From NCBI RefSeq assembly GCF_921292975.1, contig NZ_CAKLCM010000002.1, forward strand, positions 1,054,001-1,118,000: 64,000 nucleotides of DNA. The letters are read 5' to 3'. This document shows positions 9,512-19,566 of this stretch, in pieces; the stretch's first letter is position 1, and every line of letters begins with the position of its first letter. This DNA comes from Vibrio hippocampi. GTDB taxonomy: Bacteria; Pseudomonadota; Gammaproteobacteria; Enterobacterales; Vibrionaceae. The notes beneath the pieces are model-generated. The model saw only the letters and a list, made by a program, of their open reading frames with translations, did not search any database and had not been told where the DNA came from. Both the position numbers and the translations under genes were made by a program.

Positions 9512-10438
9512 CTAATCAACGTTAGTGACATCCAACATTAAACTTGGGTCGAACTCAGCGACAGCTTCTTGTTGCTGTGGCGCAAATTCTTCTTTATCAA
9601 AACCGATGTCGCCACCGTTGATAACGCCGGAGTCACGATCGATAGATTTAAAGTCAAACAGTTCAAAGTCAGCTAAATGGCTAGGCACCACGTTTTGCAT
9701 TGAACGAAATAGTGACTCGATACGACCAGGGAACTGCTTGTCCCAACCGTTAAGCATTTGTTTGATCGCTTGACGCTGTAAGTTAGGTTGTGAGCCACAA
9801 AGATTACAAGGAATAATTGGGTACTCTTTCATGTCAGCATACTTGATGATGTCTTTTTCTCGACAGTAAGCAAGCGGACGAATCACCACATGTTCCCCAT
9901 TATCAGAAACCAACTTTGGTGGCATACCTTTCATTTTACCGCCATGGAACATGTTTAAGAACAAGGTCTCAATGATGTCATCACGATGGTGTCCAAGTGC
10001 AATTTTCGTTGCTCCCAGCTCTTTGGCGGTGCGGTACAAGATACCGCGACGTAAACGAGAGCAAAGTGAACACGTCGTTTTACCTTCAGGGATTTTATCT
10101 TGAACGATCGAGTAGGTGTCCTCTTCGACAATCTTATACTCAACACCCAAACTCTCTAGATAGTCTGGCAAAATATGCCCTGGGAAACCCGGCTGCTTTT
10201 GATCAAGGTTAACGGCAATCAATTCAAAATTAACTGGAGCACTTTTTTTCAGGCTCATCAAGATATCCAGCATAGTAAAACTATCTTTACCGCCAGATAG
10301 GCACACCATAATACGGTCGCCGTCTTCAATCATATTGAAATCAGCAATCGCTTGACCCGTATTACGGCGAATACGTTTTTGTAACTTGTTATAGTTGTAC
10401 TGTTGCGCTTTAGTACGCTCTTGAGCCTGCTCAGTCAT
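9512..10438 (-). CDS. ttcA: tRNA 2-thiocytidine(32) synthetase TtcA
   Basis: ATP-dependent, iron-sulfur-dependent thiolase that makes 2-thiocytidine at position 32 of some tRNAs. The PP-loop [11 protein letters not shown] is at about residues 49-59. The [10 protein letters not shown] and CNLCGSQ motifs supply the cluster cysteines, and LGHHRDD is also present. The 308-residue length matches the family. It lies downstream of uspE and fnr, the same neighbourhood as in E. coli. Confidence 0.95.
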   Translation of the reverse strand: MTEQAQERTKAQQYNYNKLQKRIRRNTGQAIADFNMIEDGDRIMVCLSGGKDSFTMLDILMSLKKSAPVNFELIAVNLDQKQPGFPGHILPDYLESLGVEYKIVEEDTYSIVQDKIPEGKTTCSLCSRLRRGILYRTAKELGATKIALGHHRDDIIETLFLNMFHGGKMKGMPPKLVSDNGEHVVIRPLAYCREKDIIKYADMKEYPIIPCNLCGSQPNLQRQAIKQMLNGWDKQFPGRIESLFRSMQNVVPSHLADFELFDFKSIDRDSGVINGGDIGFDKEEFAPQQQEAVAEFDPSLMLDVTNVD

Positions 10439-10531
10439 AATATTCTATGGTGTTGATTGAAAAAAAATGAACTGCGTATGATACGGATTACAGCCTAAGA
10501 TGCCAGAGAAATGTGTATCAAGAAGGGTAAA

Positions 10532-10555
10532 TTCCCCCTTACGGAGAAGGGGGAA
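10532..10555. terminator. hairpin between uspE and ttcA
   Basis: TTCCCCCTT-ACGGAG-AAGGGGGAA is a 9-bp perfect stem downstream of uspE and about 95 bases upstream of ttcA. There is no real T run, so partial termination or mRNA end protection is more likely than strong termination. Confidence 0.45.
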
Positions 10556-10565
10556 CAGTTAGCCG

Positions 10566-11510
10566 TTATGAATGTTCGGGATCGAAGGGACTGATGTAAC
10601 CGTTAGGTTTCAATGCCATAACATCACAGTTAATCTTATCGATAACATGTTCGGCGGTATTACCAATAAATACCGCGGACAAACCAGTACGTCCGGTCGT
10701 GCCCAAGATGACCATCGCCGCATTTAACTCGCTGGAAACCTGCGGAATGATATCTTCCGGCAGTCCTTGCTCGACAATGGTTTGCTCTTCTGCATAACCA
10801 TGTTTTTGGCGCAGTGCTTTCATGGCGGTGAGATGATGCCCACGTACCGCATCGGTATAAGTTGCCGGATCAAACTCGGGTAACTCAATGGTGATATTGG
10901 CGGGAGTGACGGGATAGGCATTAACCAAGTATCCTTTGGCGCCAAGGCGTTGAGTAAGACTATCCAACTGGGTAACAATACCATCGTTAAGATCAATGTG
11001 AGTTTGACTTTCCGAGCCTACATGAACCGACGCGATAATATTCGCATCTTCTGGCCAATGAGCATTTTTCACCAACAGCACAGGAACCGGACATTTTCTT
11101 AATAAATGCCAATCTGTCGGAGTAAAAATTACTGACTCTAGAATGTCGTGTTTACGCGTCGCTTTAATGATGATGTCGTGTTTACCTGCAAACACTTCCT
11201 CAACAATGGCGATATAAGGACGGTTGTGCCACACCACTTGAACACTAAAATCGAAGCTGTCATCAAGGTGGGGCGCTGCGATTTCTCTCATCCATTCTTC
11301 ACGCTGCTGTATGACACCTCGACGCATCGCATCTCGCTCTTCGTGAGACAGCATGGATGTCATATCGTAGGAAAAGTCATATATGGAGAGAAATAGACAG
11401 ATTTGGCTTCGAGACTGGCTCTGCTTGGCGAGTTGCACGGCTCGAGCGAGTGCGGGTTGTTCGTCGCTATTTAGATTGGCAACCACGAGTATTTTACTAT
11501 AGATGCTCAT
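10566..11510 (-). CDS. uspE: universal stress protein UspE
   Basis: Tandem-domain universal stress protein (314 residues). The first Usp fold covers about 1-150 and the second about 160-305. The second carries the nucleotide-binding type loop GTTGRTGLSAVFIGNTAEHV near residue 275. AAGGAG precedes the start. Its position directly downstream of fnr is conserved with E. coli (fnr-uspE). UspE homologues are linked to motility, adhesion and oxidative or UV stress; the role here is inferred. Confidence 0.94.
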   Translation of the reverse strand: MSIYSKILVVANLNSDEQPALARAVQLAKQSQSRSQICLFLSIYDFSYDMTSMLSHEERDAMRRGVIQQREEWMREIAAPHLDDSFDFSVQVVWHNRPYIAIVEEVFAGKHDIIIKATRKHDILESVIFTPTDWHLLRKCPVPVLLVKNAHWPEDANIIASVHVGSESQTHIDLNDGIVTQLDSLTQRLGAKGYLVNAYPVTPANITIELPEFDPATYTDAVRGHHLTAMKALRQKHGYAEEQTIVEQGLPEDIIPQVSSELNAAMVILGTTGRTGLSAVFIGNTAEHVIDKINCDVMALKPNGYISPFDPEHS

Positions 11511-11609
11511 AGATACTCCTTTTCCAAAATGGAACTGTAACTACTGATAACTTTAGCGCAAATCTCTGAATCTGTTTAGGAAAAGTGTAGGGGAAGGTGA
11601 AATAACTTT

Positions 11610-11636
11610 GATGTGGCGCGTTATAAACGCCACATC
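11610..11636 (-). terminator. hairpin between fnr and uspE
   Basis: GATGTGGCG and CGCCACATC pair perfectly around a 9-base loop, 20 bases after the fnr stop. The following sequence is not T-rich, so this may be an attenuator allowing some readthrough into uspE. Confidence 0.45.
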
Positions 11637-11655
11637 AATCAATAACTAATGGAGA

Positions 11656-12402
11656 TTAGTCTGAAGAAGCGCCTGCCATTTCGGCTAAAGCATCGTGGTC
11701 AAGGATAGTAATGTATTTACCCTTAACGCTTAGAATTTCAGACTTTTGGAAGCGACCAAGCAAGCGGCTGATGGTCTCTACCGTCAGACCTAAGTAGTTG
11801 CCGATATCGCCACGCGTCATCGTGAGTCGGAATTCTCTCGGGCTAAAACCACGCTGAGAGAATCGAGAAGAAAGATTATACAAGAAGGCAGCTAAGCGCT
11901 CTTCCGCATTCTTTTTCGACAACAGTAGAATCATCTCTTGGTCGCCTTTGATTTCATTAGACATCAAACGCATGATCTGTTGGCGTAGCTTTGGCATCTT
12001 TCCTGAGAGGTCATCAAGGATCTCGTAAGGGATTTCACAAACCATCGAGGTTTCTAATGCTTGTGCGAAGCTAGGGTGTTCATCATTTGTGATGGCATCA
12101 AAACCCACCAAATCACCAGCTAAGTGAAAAGCTGTAATCTGTTCGTCACCCTGCTCAGTTATGGTATAGCTCTTGATGGTGCCAGAACGAATCGCATACA
12201 GAGATTTAAGTTCATCGCCTGCTTTAAACAGCTCTTGACCCTTTTGAATCGGCTTTTTACGTTCAATGATTTGGTCAAGTTGATCAAGTTCAGACTCATT
12301 CAATGTAAAAGGAATACAGAGTTGACTAATACTACAATCTTGACAATGAATGGCACAGCCACCTGACTGGATACGTTTTGCTGCAGGCTTTTCAGAAATC
12401 AT
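11656..12402 (-). CDS. fnr: oxygen-sensing global regulator FNR
   Basis: Iron-sulfur transcription factor of the CRP/FNR family controlling anaerobic gene expression. Starting at 12402 places cysteines at 16, 20, 23 and 29, exactly the E. coli numbering, with a fourth ligand in SMVCEIP near 122. AAGGTAGTT directly precedes this ATG; the upstream in-frame GTG at 12414 is rejected. A cyclic-nucleotide-like sensor fold is followed by the helix-turn-helix [25 protein letters not shown] near residues 195-220, with the ETISR recognition residues. Length 248. A perfect FNR box lies at its own promoter, implying autoregulation. Confidence 0.97.
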   Translation of the reverse strand: MISEKPAAKRIQSGGCAIHCQDCSISQLCIPFTLNESELDQLDQIIERKKPIQKGQELFKAGDELKSLYAIRSGTIKSYTITEQGDEQITAFHLAGDLVGFDAITNDEHPSFAQALETSMVCEIPYEILDDLSGKMPKLRQQIMRLMSNEIKGDQEMILLLSKKNAEERLAAFLYNLSSRFSQRGFSPREFRLTMTRGDIGNYLGLTVETISRLLGRFQKSEILSVKGKYITILDHDALAEMAGASSD

Positions 12403-12417
12403 AACTACCTTCACTAT

Positions 12418-12431
12418 TTGATGTACATCAA
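12418..12431 (-). promoter_or_regulatory. FNR box at the fnr promoter
   Basis: TTGATGTACATCAA matches the FNR consensus TTGAT-N4-ATCAA in all ten conserved positions. It begins 16 bases upstream of the fnr start codon, just below a possible -10 (TAAAAT, minus strand). That location should overlap the transcription start and fits negative autoregulation, known for E. coli fnr. Confidence 0.8.
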
Positions 12432-12497
12432 TATTTTATCACTCATTAGTGGTAAAAGGTAGAGAAAAAAGCACTGCGAAAACAACTAAGTGTAAAT

Positions 12498-13160
12498 TCA
12501 CACGAGTATTTTGATACTGATCCCAGCTAGATAGAGTGCATAAATTAGGATAGAAAAAGCAGCAATGTTACGGAAGGTAGGGGAAGTTTGCAGAGCCTTT
12601 AATTTTGTTGCCGCATTGCCAACTAACAGCATCGCAGGCAAAGTGCCTAGCCCAAAAGCCAGCATCAATAGCGCTCCATTGGTTGCACTGCCTGATACAG
12701 CCGACCAAGTTAAGGCAGAGTAGACTAACCCACACGGCAGCCAACCCCAGATAAAACCAAACGGAATTGCGTGGATAGGGTGTTGTATAGGCAATAGGCG
12801 CTTAGCTATTGGAGATATGCGTTTCCAGACACCTTGTCCCGCTTTCTCCACATAGATCAACGCATTCCACCAACGACCAATATAAGCGGCTAACGCCACC
12901 ATAACCAAGGCTGAGAACAGACGTAAAACAGCCAATAACTGGTTGAAATCGGCAAGATGCGCAATCGTCGTTACCGCACCGCCAATCACCGCACCGAATA
13001 GGGCATAGCTTAGCAATCGACCCACATTGTAGTTGATGACAATAAACCAACTTCGGGCACGATTGAGGGTGAGTAGCGACGCAATACCACCGCACATACC
13101 GATACAATGACCCGCACCCAATAAACCGATAGTAAAAGCACCGACTAAGTCAAGCGTCAC
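12498..13160 (-). CDS. sulfite exporter TauE/SafE-like (UreH-like) membrane protein of the cco cluster
   Basis: Polytopic membrane protein of 220 residues with six or so helices and the GHCIGMCGG motif near residue 17. This motif is characteristic of the small TauE/SafE-like proteins found beside ccoS and ccoI; a role in copper delivery or cytochrome biogenesis is inferred from that association. It starts with GTG at 13160 inside the end of ccoS (11-base overlap), so it is translationally coupled as the last gene of the cco operon. The conserved GWLPCGLVYSAL segment is present. Confidence 0.88.
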   Translation of the reverse strand: MTLDLVGAFTIGLLGAGHCIGMCGGIASLLTLNRARSWFIVINYNVGRLLSYALFGAVIGGAVTTIAHLADFNQLLAVLRLFSALVMVALAAYIGRWWNALIYVEKAGQGVWKRISPIAKRLLPIQHPIHAIPFGFIWGWLPCGLVYSALTWSAVSGSATNGALLMLAFGLGTLPAMLLVGNAATKLKALQTSPTFRNIAAFSILIYALYLAGISIKILV

Positions 13161-13374
13161 CAGATTGATCCTTTTGGTTTAAGACTGACGTTTTGTGTGA
13201 AGAGGTTTTGTGTGAAACAGGTGTATCCACAGGCGTTTCGTCATCAAAAAGCACGTTGTGACCTTGGCGTTCTAAATCTTCAAACTGCTCACTTTTTACT
13301 GCCCATAAAAAGATTCCCACAGCGACACAAACCAAAACAATGGCAATCGGGATAAGGATATAAATACTTTCCAT
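13150..13374 (-). CDS. ccoS: cbb3 oxidase assembly protein CcoS
   Basis: Small protein (74 residues) with one N-terminal membrane helix (IYILIPIAIVLVCVAVGIFLWAVKSEQFEDLE). The helix ends in the diagnostic AVKSGQF/DL-like motif of CcoS. Needed in relatives for cofactor insertion into cbb3 oxidase. The tail is unusually long and polar (SHKTSSHKTS repeat). It lies six bases after ccoI. Confidence 0.92.
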   Translation of the reverse strand: MESIYILIPIAIVLVCVAVGIFLWAVKSEQFEDLERQGHNVLFDDETPVDTPVSHKTSSHKTSVLNQKDQSGDA

Positions 13375-13379
13375 AACGC

Positions 13380-15743
13380 TTACTTGTCCTTGAGGAGTCG
13401 CAGTGAATTAGACACAACGATAATCGAACTGGCAGACATACCGACTACAGCAATATAAGGGGCAACAAGACCACACACTGCAAGCGGTAGAATCAATAAG
13501 TTATAGCCCAGAGACCATGCGAGATTTTCTCTTATGATGGTACGCGTTTGCAATGCTAATTGTCGCGCTTGTATCAATTTATCGAGTTGGTCACCTAACA
13601 GCACCAAATCAGCCGACGCTTTGGCAACGTCAGTACCGCCGCCCATCGCCACCGAAAGGTGAGCGCCAGCCAAGGTTGGCGCATCATTGATTCCATCTCC
13701 AACCATCATAGTGACATCGGATGATGGTAACTGCTGCAAATATGCCAACTTGTCTTCGGGCGAGGCAGAGGCGACGACTTTGTCAATGTGGATAAACTCG
13801 GAAACTAACCTAGCATTAGTGACAGTGTCACCAGTCAGTAGTGTCGTGGTGATGCCTGCGTGACGTACTTTTTCAATAAACGACTTGGCTTGCGAGCGTA
13901 TTGGATCATGATAACAAAATGAACCAATGAGCTCTCCATCCAGTGATAGATAAACCGTATTAATGTCATGAGTCGTTTTCCCCAACACAAATTCACCATT
14001 ACCGATAGCTAATGTCTTATTTTGATAGTTACCCGATAACCCTTGCCCAATAAGGTTTGTTACCTCTGTGACTTCTACTTGTTCGTCTTGGTAAGGTTTA
14101 AATGCTTTCGCAATGGGGTGGTTGGCGTGAGATTCTAACGCGGCGGCCAACGCCAGCAGTGTTTGTTCAGAAAACTCAGATACAGAGTATACCTTATCAA
14201 TTTCAATTTTCCCTTCCGTCAATGTCCCTGTTTTGTCGATAACCAAATGATTGACTTTGCACAAGGTCTCAAACACATGCCCTCGGCGGGAGAGGATCCC
14301 CATGCCGCCCATTCGAGAACTGGCACAAGTAATGGCTGTCGGCGTTGCAAGGGACAGCGCGCAAGGACAAGTCGCCACCAACACAGAAAGCATGATCCAA
14401 AAAGCATCTTTTGAACCCGTCTGATGCCAATACAACCAAGTCACGAATGCGATAATTAAGATAGCGGCGACGAAATAACGCGCAACAATATCAGCAATTT
14501 CGGCGATTTTGGGTTTACTGGATTGCGCTTCATCTTGCAGTCGTACAATACTCGACAGCATTGAGTCGGCTTTTGTGCGCGCGACCTCAAGATCGAAGGC
14601 TTCTTCACCGTTGATGGAACCCGCAAAGGCCATCTCTCCAGTAACTTTTGCAACGGGAAGCGATTCGCCAGTCAGCATGGATTCATCAATATAAACACGC
14701 ATCGACAAAATCACGCCATCGGAAGGGATATGTTCTCCCGGCAACACTCGCAACTTATCACCAATCTTTAACGACTTGACCGCCACTTGCTCTCCGCTGA
14801 TGGTCGTCGCCATTGCTGGGATCAGCTTTAACAAGTTTCCACTAGCCGCAGCCGCTTTTCTTCTTGCCCGCATCTCTAGGTAGCGCCCGATTAACAAGAA
14901 AAACGTAAACATGGAAATGGATTCAAAAAACACCTCTCCATCTTCCGTCACAGTCGCCACTAAACTGGCGACATAGGCAAAAATAAGCGCGATAGAAACC
15001 GGTACATCCATACCTAAGGTTTTCGCTTTAAGACTTCGCCAAGCATTCAGATAGAAAGGGAGGGCAGAATAGAGTAATACTGGGGTTGCGAAGATCAAGC
15101 TTACCCATCGGAAGTAGTATTTGAACTCAGGTTCTAAGCTACCAAAGACTTCAAGATATAAAGCGACGGCCAGCATCATCACTTGCATGGTCGCTAAGCC
15201 AGCAACACCTAAGCGATAAAGATATTGCTTCATCGTTTGGTGGTAACTCGCCTCTTGTTTGTCCGCCTCAAAGGGCGCGGCTTTGTAGCCCAGAGCATGG
15301 ATGACACCGAGCAAAGTACTCAATTGAGTTTGGGTACTGTTCCAGCGCAACAACGCTCGCTGAGTAGTGGTGTTGACCCTAATTTGAATTACGCCGTTCT
15401 CAGAGCTTAATCGTTTCTCAATCAACCAAGCACATGCCGCACAAGAGATCCCGTCAAGTGACAATGTCACCTCGGCAATATCTGCCTCTTTTGTAACGAA
15501 TTCGTTTTGGACTTCTTCATTATCATAGTGAATTAATGCCTTAAGTTGTTCAGGCACTAGGTCTGCTTTCTCGGCCGGAGACGTTCTGTAGCGATAATAA
15601 GATTCCAAACCACTGTCCATGATGGCGGTGGCGACACTTGCGCACCCGGGACAGCACATAACCCTATGCTCTCCAAGAATTTCTACCTTGAAATCAGTGT
15701 TGACTGGTACAACTTCACCGCAGTGATAACACTCTTTACACAT
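13380..15743 (-). CDS. ccoI: copper-exporting P1B ATPase of cbb3 oxidase assembly, CcoI/FixI
   Basis: Heavy-metal P-type ATPase (787 residues) thought to export copper to the periplasm for cbb3 oxidase maturation. The N-terminus carries two cysteine pairs (CYHCG, CCPGCA), then a metal-binding domain with SCAACAW near residue 100. Eight helices follow. Other motifs: the TGES phosphatase loop (LTGESLPV), CPCALSLATP metal path, DKTGTLTEG phosphorylation site, SHANHPIAKA and GDGINDAP. It belongs to the cco operon. Two exact matS matches lie inside its coding sequence. Confidence 0.95.
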   Translation of the reverse strand: MCKECYHCGEVVPVNTDFKVEILGEHRVMCCPGCASVATAIMDSGLESYYRYRTSPAEKADLVPEQLKALIHYDNEEVQNEFVTKEADIAEVTLSLDGISCAACAWLIEKRLSSENGVIQIRVNTTTQRALLRWNSTQTQLSTLLGVIHALGYKAAPFEADKQEASYHQTMKQYLYRLGVAGLATMQVMMLAVALYLEVFGSLEPEFKYYFRWVSLIFATPVLLYSALPFYLNAWRSLKAKTLGMDVPVSIALIFAYVASLVATVTEDGEVFFESISMFTFFLLIGRYLEMRARRKAAAASGNLLKLIPAMATTISGEQVAVKSLKIGDKLRVLPGEHIPSDGVILSMRVYIDESMLTGESLPVAKVTGEMAFAGSINGEEAFDLEVARTKADSMLSSIVRLQDEAQSSKPKIAEIADIVARYFVAAILIIAFVTWLYWHQTGSKDAFWIMLSVLVATCPCALSLATPTAITCASSRMGGMGILSRRGHVFETLCKVNHLVIDKTGTLTEGKIEIDKVYSVSEFSEQTLLALAAALESHANHPIAKAFKPYQDEQVEVTEVTNLIGQGLSGNYQNKTLAIGNGEFVLGKTTHDINTVYLSLDGELIGSFCYHDPIRSQAKSFIEKVRHAGITTTLLTGDTVTNARLVSEFIHIDKVVASASPEDKLAYLQQLPSSDVTMMVGDGINDAPTLAGAHLSVAMGGGTDVAKASADLVLLGDQLDKLIQARQLALQTRTIIRENLAWSLGYNLLILPLAVCGLVAPYIAVVGMSASSIIVVSNSLRLLKDK
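13819..13831. promoter_or_regulatory. matS site (MatP binding), inside ccoI
   Basis: GTGACAGTGTCAC fits the matS consensus GTGACRNYGTCAC exactly. It lies 6.6 kb from dif. MatP bound to such sites organises the terminus macrodomain. Confidence 0.75.
15458..15470. promoter_or_regulatory. matS site (MatP binding), inside ccoI
   Basis: GTGACAATGTCAC fits the matS consensus exactly, 1.6 kb from the other matS in the same gene and 5.0 kb from dif. Confidence 0.75.
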
Positions 15744-15748
15744 AATTT

Positions 15749-15779
15749 TCTAAACACATCGTTCTCTAAACACATCGTT
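15749..15779. repeat. two-copy 16-base tandem repeat between ccoH and ccoI
   Basis: TCTAAACACATCGTT occurs twice in tandem with one intervening base, filling the gap between the ccoH stop and the ccoI start. The copies are identical, so the duplication is recent. It alters the spacing ahead of ccoI, whose ribosome-binding site is weak. Confidence 0.85.
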
Positions 15780-16259
15780 TTAATCTAGTAGCGCTACGAA
15801 AGCCTCAGAAGGAAAGGTAACACGACCTTGAATCATCCACGATTGATCATGCGGTTGCAATTCAACAAACCAAGGTCCTTGAATAGCATCAGGTAGAGAA
15901 AGGCGATACACGCCTGATGCGTCGGCACTCAACAACTGCGAAAAATCACGATCAGGAAGCGTTCGATGGGTAAACGTCACGGTAAGTGCGGGGAAATAAT
16001 CCAGTTGTCCTTTATCGACTTGGATGACGACATCGCTATCCTGAGAGGCGACAGAGGCGTTTAACCCCAACACCTTTGCTGCATCGATCTTTGTAAGGTC
16101 AATGTTAATACCTTTACCTTTTTTATAGTAATCCTCAGCGACAAGGTCGACGGAGTTTTTGCTAAACAATACAACGGTGTATAAGGTTGCGACCACAACA
16201 GACATCGGAAGGGCAATAAGAAACCACGGCCAGAACTGTTTATACCAAGGCGTTACCAT
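15780..16259 (-). CDS. ccoH: cbb3 oxidase assembly protein CcoH/FixH
   Basis: FixH-family protein of 159 residues. One membrane helix (FWPWFLIALPMSVVVATLYTVVLF) is followed by VAEDYYKKGKGINIDLTKI, the family hallmark, and a periplasmic beta-rich domain. Required in related bacteria for stable cbb3 assembly. It sits between ccoP and ccoI as usual; a hairpin after ccoP may lower its expression relative to the structural subunits. Confidence 0.92.
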   Translation of the reverse strand: MVTPWYKQFWPWFLIALPMSVVVATLYTVVLFSKNSVDLVAEDYYKKGKGINIDLTKIDAAKVLGLNASVASQDSDVVIQVDKGQLDYFPALTVTFTHRTLPDRDFSQLLSADASGVYRLSLPDAIQGPWFVELQPHDQSWMIQGRVTFPSEAFVALLD

Positions 16260-16308
16260 AAAAAAGATCTCTATAATTAGAAGGTTACTGACAATTTATC
16301 TAGAAAAG

Positions 16309-16330
16309 ACAGCCCCTGACAAGGGGCTGT
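16309..16330 (-). terminator. hairpin between ccoP and ccoH
   Basis: ACAGCCCCT-TGTC-AGGGGCTGT on the minus strand is a strong GC-rich stem followed by CTTTTCTAG. It is probably a partial terminator separating highly expressed ccoNOQP from the assembly genes. Confidence 0.6.
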
Positions 16331-16340
16331 TAGTGAAATG

Positions 16341-17324
16341 TTACTTATTGTTTTCGGAATTGCTGAGGCTCCAAACGTAAGCCGCTAGTAGCTGAACTTT
16401 TTCTTCGCCAAGGATGTCTTTCCATGCTGGCATAACACCTTGACGACCATTCATTACTGTCTCAGTGACATCTGCACGAGAGTCACCGTACAACCAGATA
16501 TTATCAGTAAGATCCGGTGCACCTAACGCTGGGTTACCTTTACCATCGGTGCCGTGACACGCAGCACAGACAACAAATCGTTTTTTACCCGCAGCGGCTT
16601 CACGAACATTCACCTTACGACCCGATAGGCTGAGGACATAGCTAACCACTTCGTCAACACCATCGTCACCTAACACCTCTTTCCAAGCCGCCATTTGACC
16701 AACACGACCTTGCATAATGCTGGTCACGATTGCCTCTGGTTCACCACCATACAACCATGCCTGATCGGTTAGGTTAGGGAAGCCTTTCTGACCACGAGCA
16801 TCGGAGCCGTGACATTGAGAGCAGTTCTGTAAGAATAAACGTTGACCTACTTTTAACGCCTCTTCATCGCCTGCAATCTCTTTGACAGGACGTAGGGAAG
16901 AGCCATCGTCAGTGGTAGCTAAACGCTTGAACGCCTCACCAAAGTATTGCTCTGCATCATCAAGTTCTTTGGCATACTGTATCAAACGCTTGTCTTGCTG
17001 AGCCTGAGCTATTGACGCTCTTGACTCCTCAATGGACGTAACGGTTTGATCAGAACTTTGCCAACCAAGCAAACCTTTGTAGTTGCCCAAACCAGGGTAC
17101 AGAGCAAGATAGATAGCCGCAAAAATAAACGTACTGACAAATAAATAGCTCCACCATTTAGGTAGCGGGTTGTTGAGTTCACGAATACCATCGTATTCGT
17201 GTCCCATATCTTCACCTTCTTCAACACCCATTTTATCGCGTAGACACCATACCAGTACGGCTGCACAACCAAGCAAGGTACCTACAGTGATGACAATAAT
17301 CCATAAACTCCAGAATGTAGTCAT
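16341..17324 (-). CDS. ccoP: cytochrome c oxidase cbb3-type subunit III, CcoP
   Basis: Membrane-anchored dihaem cytochrome c (327 residues) passing electrons to CcoN. It has two N-terminal hydrophobic segments with DGIRELNNPLPKWW between them, typical of CcoP. Two haem-binding motifs follow, CSQCH near residue 168 and CAACH near residue 254. The start codon overlaps the ccoQ stop (TAATG). Confidence 0.96.
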   Translation of the reverse strand: MTTFWSLWIIVITVGTLLGCAAVLVWCLRDKMGVEEGEDMGHEYDGIRELNNPLPKWWSYLFVSTFIFAAIYLALYPGLGNYKGLLGWQSSDQTVTSIEESRASIAQAQQDKRLIQYAKELDDAEQYFGEAFKRLATTDDGSSLRPVKEIAGDEEALKVGQRLFLQNCSQCHGSDARGQKGFPNLTDQAWLYGGEPEAIVTSIMQGRVGQMAAWKEVLGDDGVDEVVSYVLSLSGRKVNVREAAAGKKRFVVCAACHGTDGKGNPALGAPDLTDNIWLYGDSRADVTETVMNGRQGVMPAWKDILGEEKVQLLAAYVWSLSNSENNK

Positions 17325-17497
17325 TACTTGGTTACTCCTTTCTCGTTTTTAGGTGATTCAGGTTCATCCGCGAACACTAGATTGGCTGCTTCTTCAAAGC
17401 GGGCTTTACGTCGCTTGCCATAAGCCCACCAAACGACACCGATAAAACTAACGAATAGCACTATGGTCCAGATGCTGTGTATTGTACCTATATCCAT
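17324..17497 (-). CDS. ccoQ: cbb3 oxidase small subunit CcoQ
   Basis: Short gene of 57 residues between ccoO and ccoP. The protein begins MDIGTIHSIWTIVLFVSFIG with a single membrane helix, then WWAYGKRRKARFEEAANLVF, the classic CcoQ pattern. GGAGG lies just before the ATG. The stop overlaps the ccoP start by one base. CcoQ stabilises the cbb3 complex in relatives. Confidence 0.93.
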   Translation of the reverse strand: MDIGTIHSIWTIVLFVSFIGVVWWAYGKRRKARFEEAANLVFADEPESPKNEKGVTK

Positions 17498-17506
17498 ACG
17501 CCCTCC

Positions 17507-18127
17507 TTATTTCATCGCATGACCAAGAGATTGAAGATAAGCAATGATGGCATCCATCTCTGTCTTACCTTGTACCTCTTGTGAAGCGGAAGCGATCTGC
17601 TCATCCGTGTATGGCACACCAAATTGATTCTTAAACACTTCCAATTTTTTCTGTGTCAATTTGCCATCTAAACCATTTTCCTCCAACCAAGGGAAACCCG
17701 GCATATTAGACTCAGGAACCAATTGGCGAGGGTTGATTAAGTGAACACGATGCCATTCATCAGAATAACGACCACCAACACGAGCGAGGTCTGGACCGGT
17801 ACGTTTTGAACCCCAAAGGAATGGGTGCTCCCAAACACTTTCACCGGCTACAGAATAGTGACCATATCGTTCGGTTTCAGAACGGAAAGGGCGAATCATC
17901 TGGCTATGGCAAACGTTACAGCCTTCACGGATATACACATCGCGACCTTCCATTTCCAACGCACTGTAAACGCGTAAATTTTGAACGGGTTCAGTCGTTT
18001 GCTTTTGGAAGATAAGCGGGGTTATCTCTACCAATGCACCTAAGCTGATTGCAAAGACAATCAGAATTGCCAATAAGCCAACATTACGTTCAACCACTTC
18101 ATGGCGATTTTTTGAGTTTGAGCTCAT
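17507..18127 (-). CDS. ccoO: cytochrome c oxidase cbb3-type subunit II, CcoO
   Basis: Monohaem membrane cytochrome c of the cbb3 oxidase (206 residues). An N-terminal anchor ([20 protein letters not shown]) is followed by [21 protein letters not shown] with the haem motif CNVCH, and [15 protein letters not shown], a CcoO signature. The start at 18127 has AAGGAG at ideal spacing; the upstream in-frame TTG is not used. Twelve bases downstream of ccoN. Confidence 0.96.
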   Translation of the reverse strand: MSSNSKNRHEVVERNVGLLAILIVFAISLGALVEITPLIFQKQTTEPVQNLRVYSALEMEGRDVYIREGCNVCHSQMIRPFRSETERYGHYSVAGESVWEHPFLWGSKRTGPDLARVGGRYSDEWHRVHLINPRQLVPESNMPGFPWLEENGLDGKLTQKKLEVFKNQFGVPYTDEQIASASQEVQGKTEMDAIIAYLQSLGHAMK

Positions 18128-18138
18128 AGTCAATCTCC

Positions 18139-19566
18139 TTAAGCCGGTTGAGGGATAGCTCTAAGGCTACCCTTTGCTGCAGTGATTGTTTTATAGGTGT
18201 TGTACGCCATCAAGAACATGCCCGATAAGAAGATAAAACCACCAATAAAACGTACTGTGTAGTAAGGATAAGACGCCTGCACCGACTCGACGAAGCTATA
18301 TGTCAACGTACCGTCGGAGTTAACCGCTCGCCACATCAGTCCTTGCATAACACCGGAAATCCACATCGCAACGATATAAAGCACGGTACCAATCGTTGCC
18401 AACCAGAAGTGAGTGTTGATTAGACCGACCGAGTACATGCGCTCTTGACCAAATAGACGTGGTACTAAGTGATACACTGAGCCAATCGATACCATTGCAA
18501 CCCAACCTAATGCACCCGAGTGTACGTGACCAATAGTCCAGTCGGTGTAGTGGGATAGGGCGTTTACGGTCTTAATTGACATCATCGGTCCTTCAAACGT
18601 CGACATGCCGTAGAACGAGAGTGAAACGATAAGGAATCTTAGGATTGGATCATAACGAAGCTTATGCCATGCACCTGATAACGTCATAATACCATTGATC
18701 ATTCCTCCCCAAGATGGCGCAAACAGGACCAGCGACATTACCATACCAAGAGACTGAGTCCAGTCAGGCAGAGCTGTGTAATGTAAGTGGTGCGGACCCG
18801 CCCAAATGTAGAGGGAAACCAATGCCCAAAAGTGAACAATTGAAAGGCGATATGAGTAGACTGGACGTTCCGCTTGCTTAGGAACGAAGTAATACATCAT
18901 ACCTAAGAAACCCGCTGTCAAAAGGAAGCCGACCGCATTATGACCATACCACCATTGCACCATGGCATCGACAGCGCCAGAATAAACCGAATAGGATTTA
19001 CCCATAGACACCGGAATTGCCATGCTGTTAACAATATGTAGAACAGCGACCGTGATGATAAAGGCACCAAAGAACCAGTTAGCCACATAAATGTGGGAGG
19101 TTTTTCGTTTTACTAAAGTGCCAAAGAATACCACGGCGTATGACACCCAGACCAAGGCGATGGCGATATCAATTGGCCATTCAAGCTCGGCGTACTCTTT
19201 CCCTGAAGTGTATCCCAAGGGAAGAGTAATAGCGGCGGCCAAAATAATGGCTTGCCAACCCCAGAACGTGAAGGCGACCAAAGGTCCACCAAATAGACGT
19301 GTTTGACAAGTACGTTGCACAACGTAGTAAGACGTTGCAAACAAGGCACTGGTGCCAAACGCAAAAATTACCGCGTTAGTATGCAGAGGACGTAAACGAC
19401 TATACGTCAACCACGGCGTATCAAAGTTGAGCTGTGGCCAAACTAACTGAGCGGCAATCAAAACACCTACAGCCATGCCAACGATACCCCAAAGAATGGT
19501 CACTAAAGTGAATTGGCGTACGACGGTATAGTTGTAGACTTGTTCAAGCTGTTTTTCTTGGCTCAT
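18139..19566 (-). CDS. ccoN: cytochrome c oxidase cbb3-type subunit I, CcoN
   Basis: Catalytic haem-copper subunit of the high-affinity cbb3 oxidase, twelve helices, 475 residues. Conserved histidines are visible in [46 protein letters not shown] and [14 protein letters not shown]. The second ATG (19566) has GGAAG seven bases upstream and is preferred to the one at 19572. First gene of the cco operon; no FNR box was found in the divergent promoter region 19573-19827. Confidence 0.96.
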   Translation of the reverse strand: MSQEKQLEQVYNYTVVRQFTLVTILWGIVGMAVGVLIAAQLVWPQLNFDTPWLTYSRLRPLHTNAVIFAFGTSALFATSYYVVQRTCQTRLFGGPLVAFTFWGWQAIILAAAITLPLGYTSGKEYAELEWPIDIAIALVWVSYAVVFFGTLVKRKTSHIYVANWFFGAFIITVAVLHIVNSMAIPVSMGKSYSVYSGAVDAMVQWWYGHNAVGFLLTAGFLGMMYYFVPKQAERPVYSYRLSIVHFWALVSLYIWAGPHHLHYTALPDWTQSLGMVMSLVLFAPSWGGMINGIMTLSGAWHKLRYDPILRFLIVSLSFYGMSTFEGPMMSIKTVNALSHYTDWTIGHVHSGALGWVAMVSIGSVYHLVPRLFGQERMYSVGLINTHFWLATIGTVLYIVAMWISGVMQGLMWRAVNSDGTLTYSFVESVQASYPYYTVRFIGGFIFLSGMFLMAYNTYKTITAAKGSLRAIPQPA

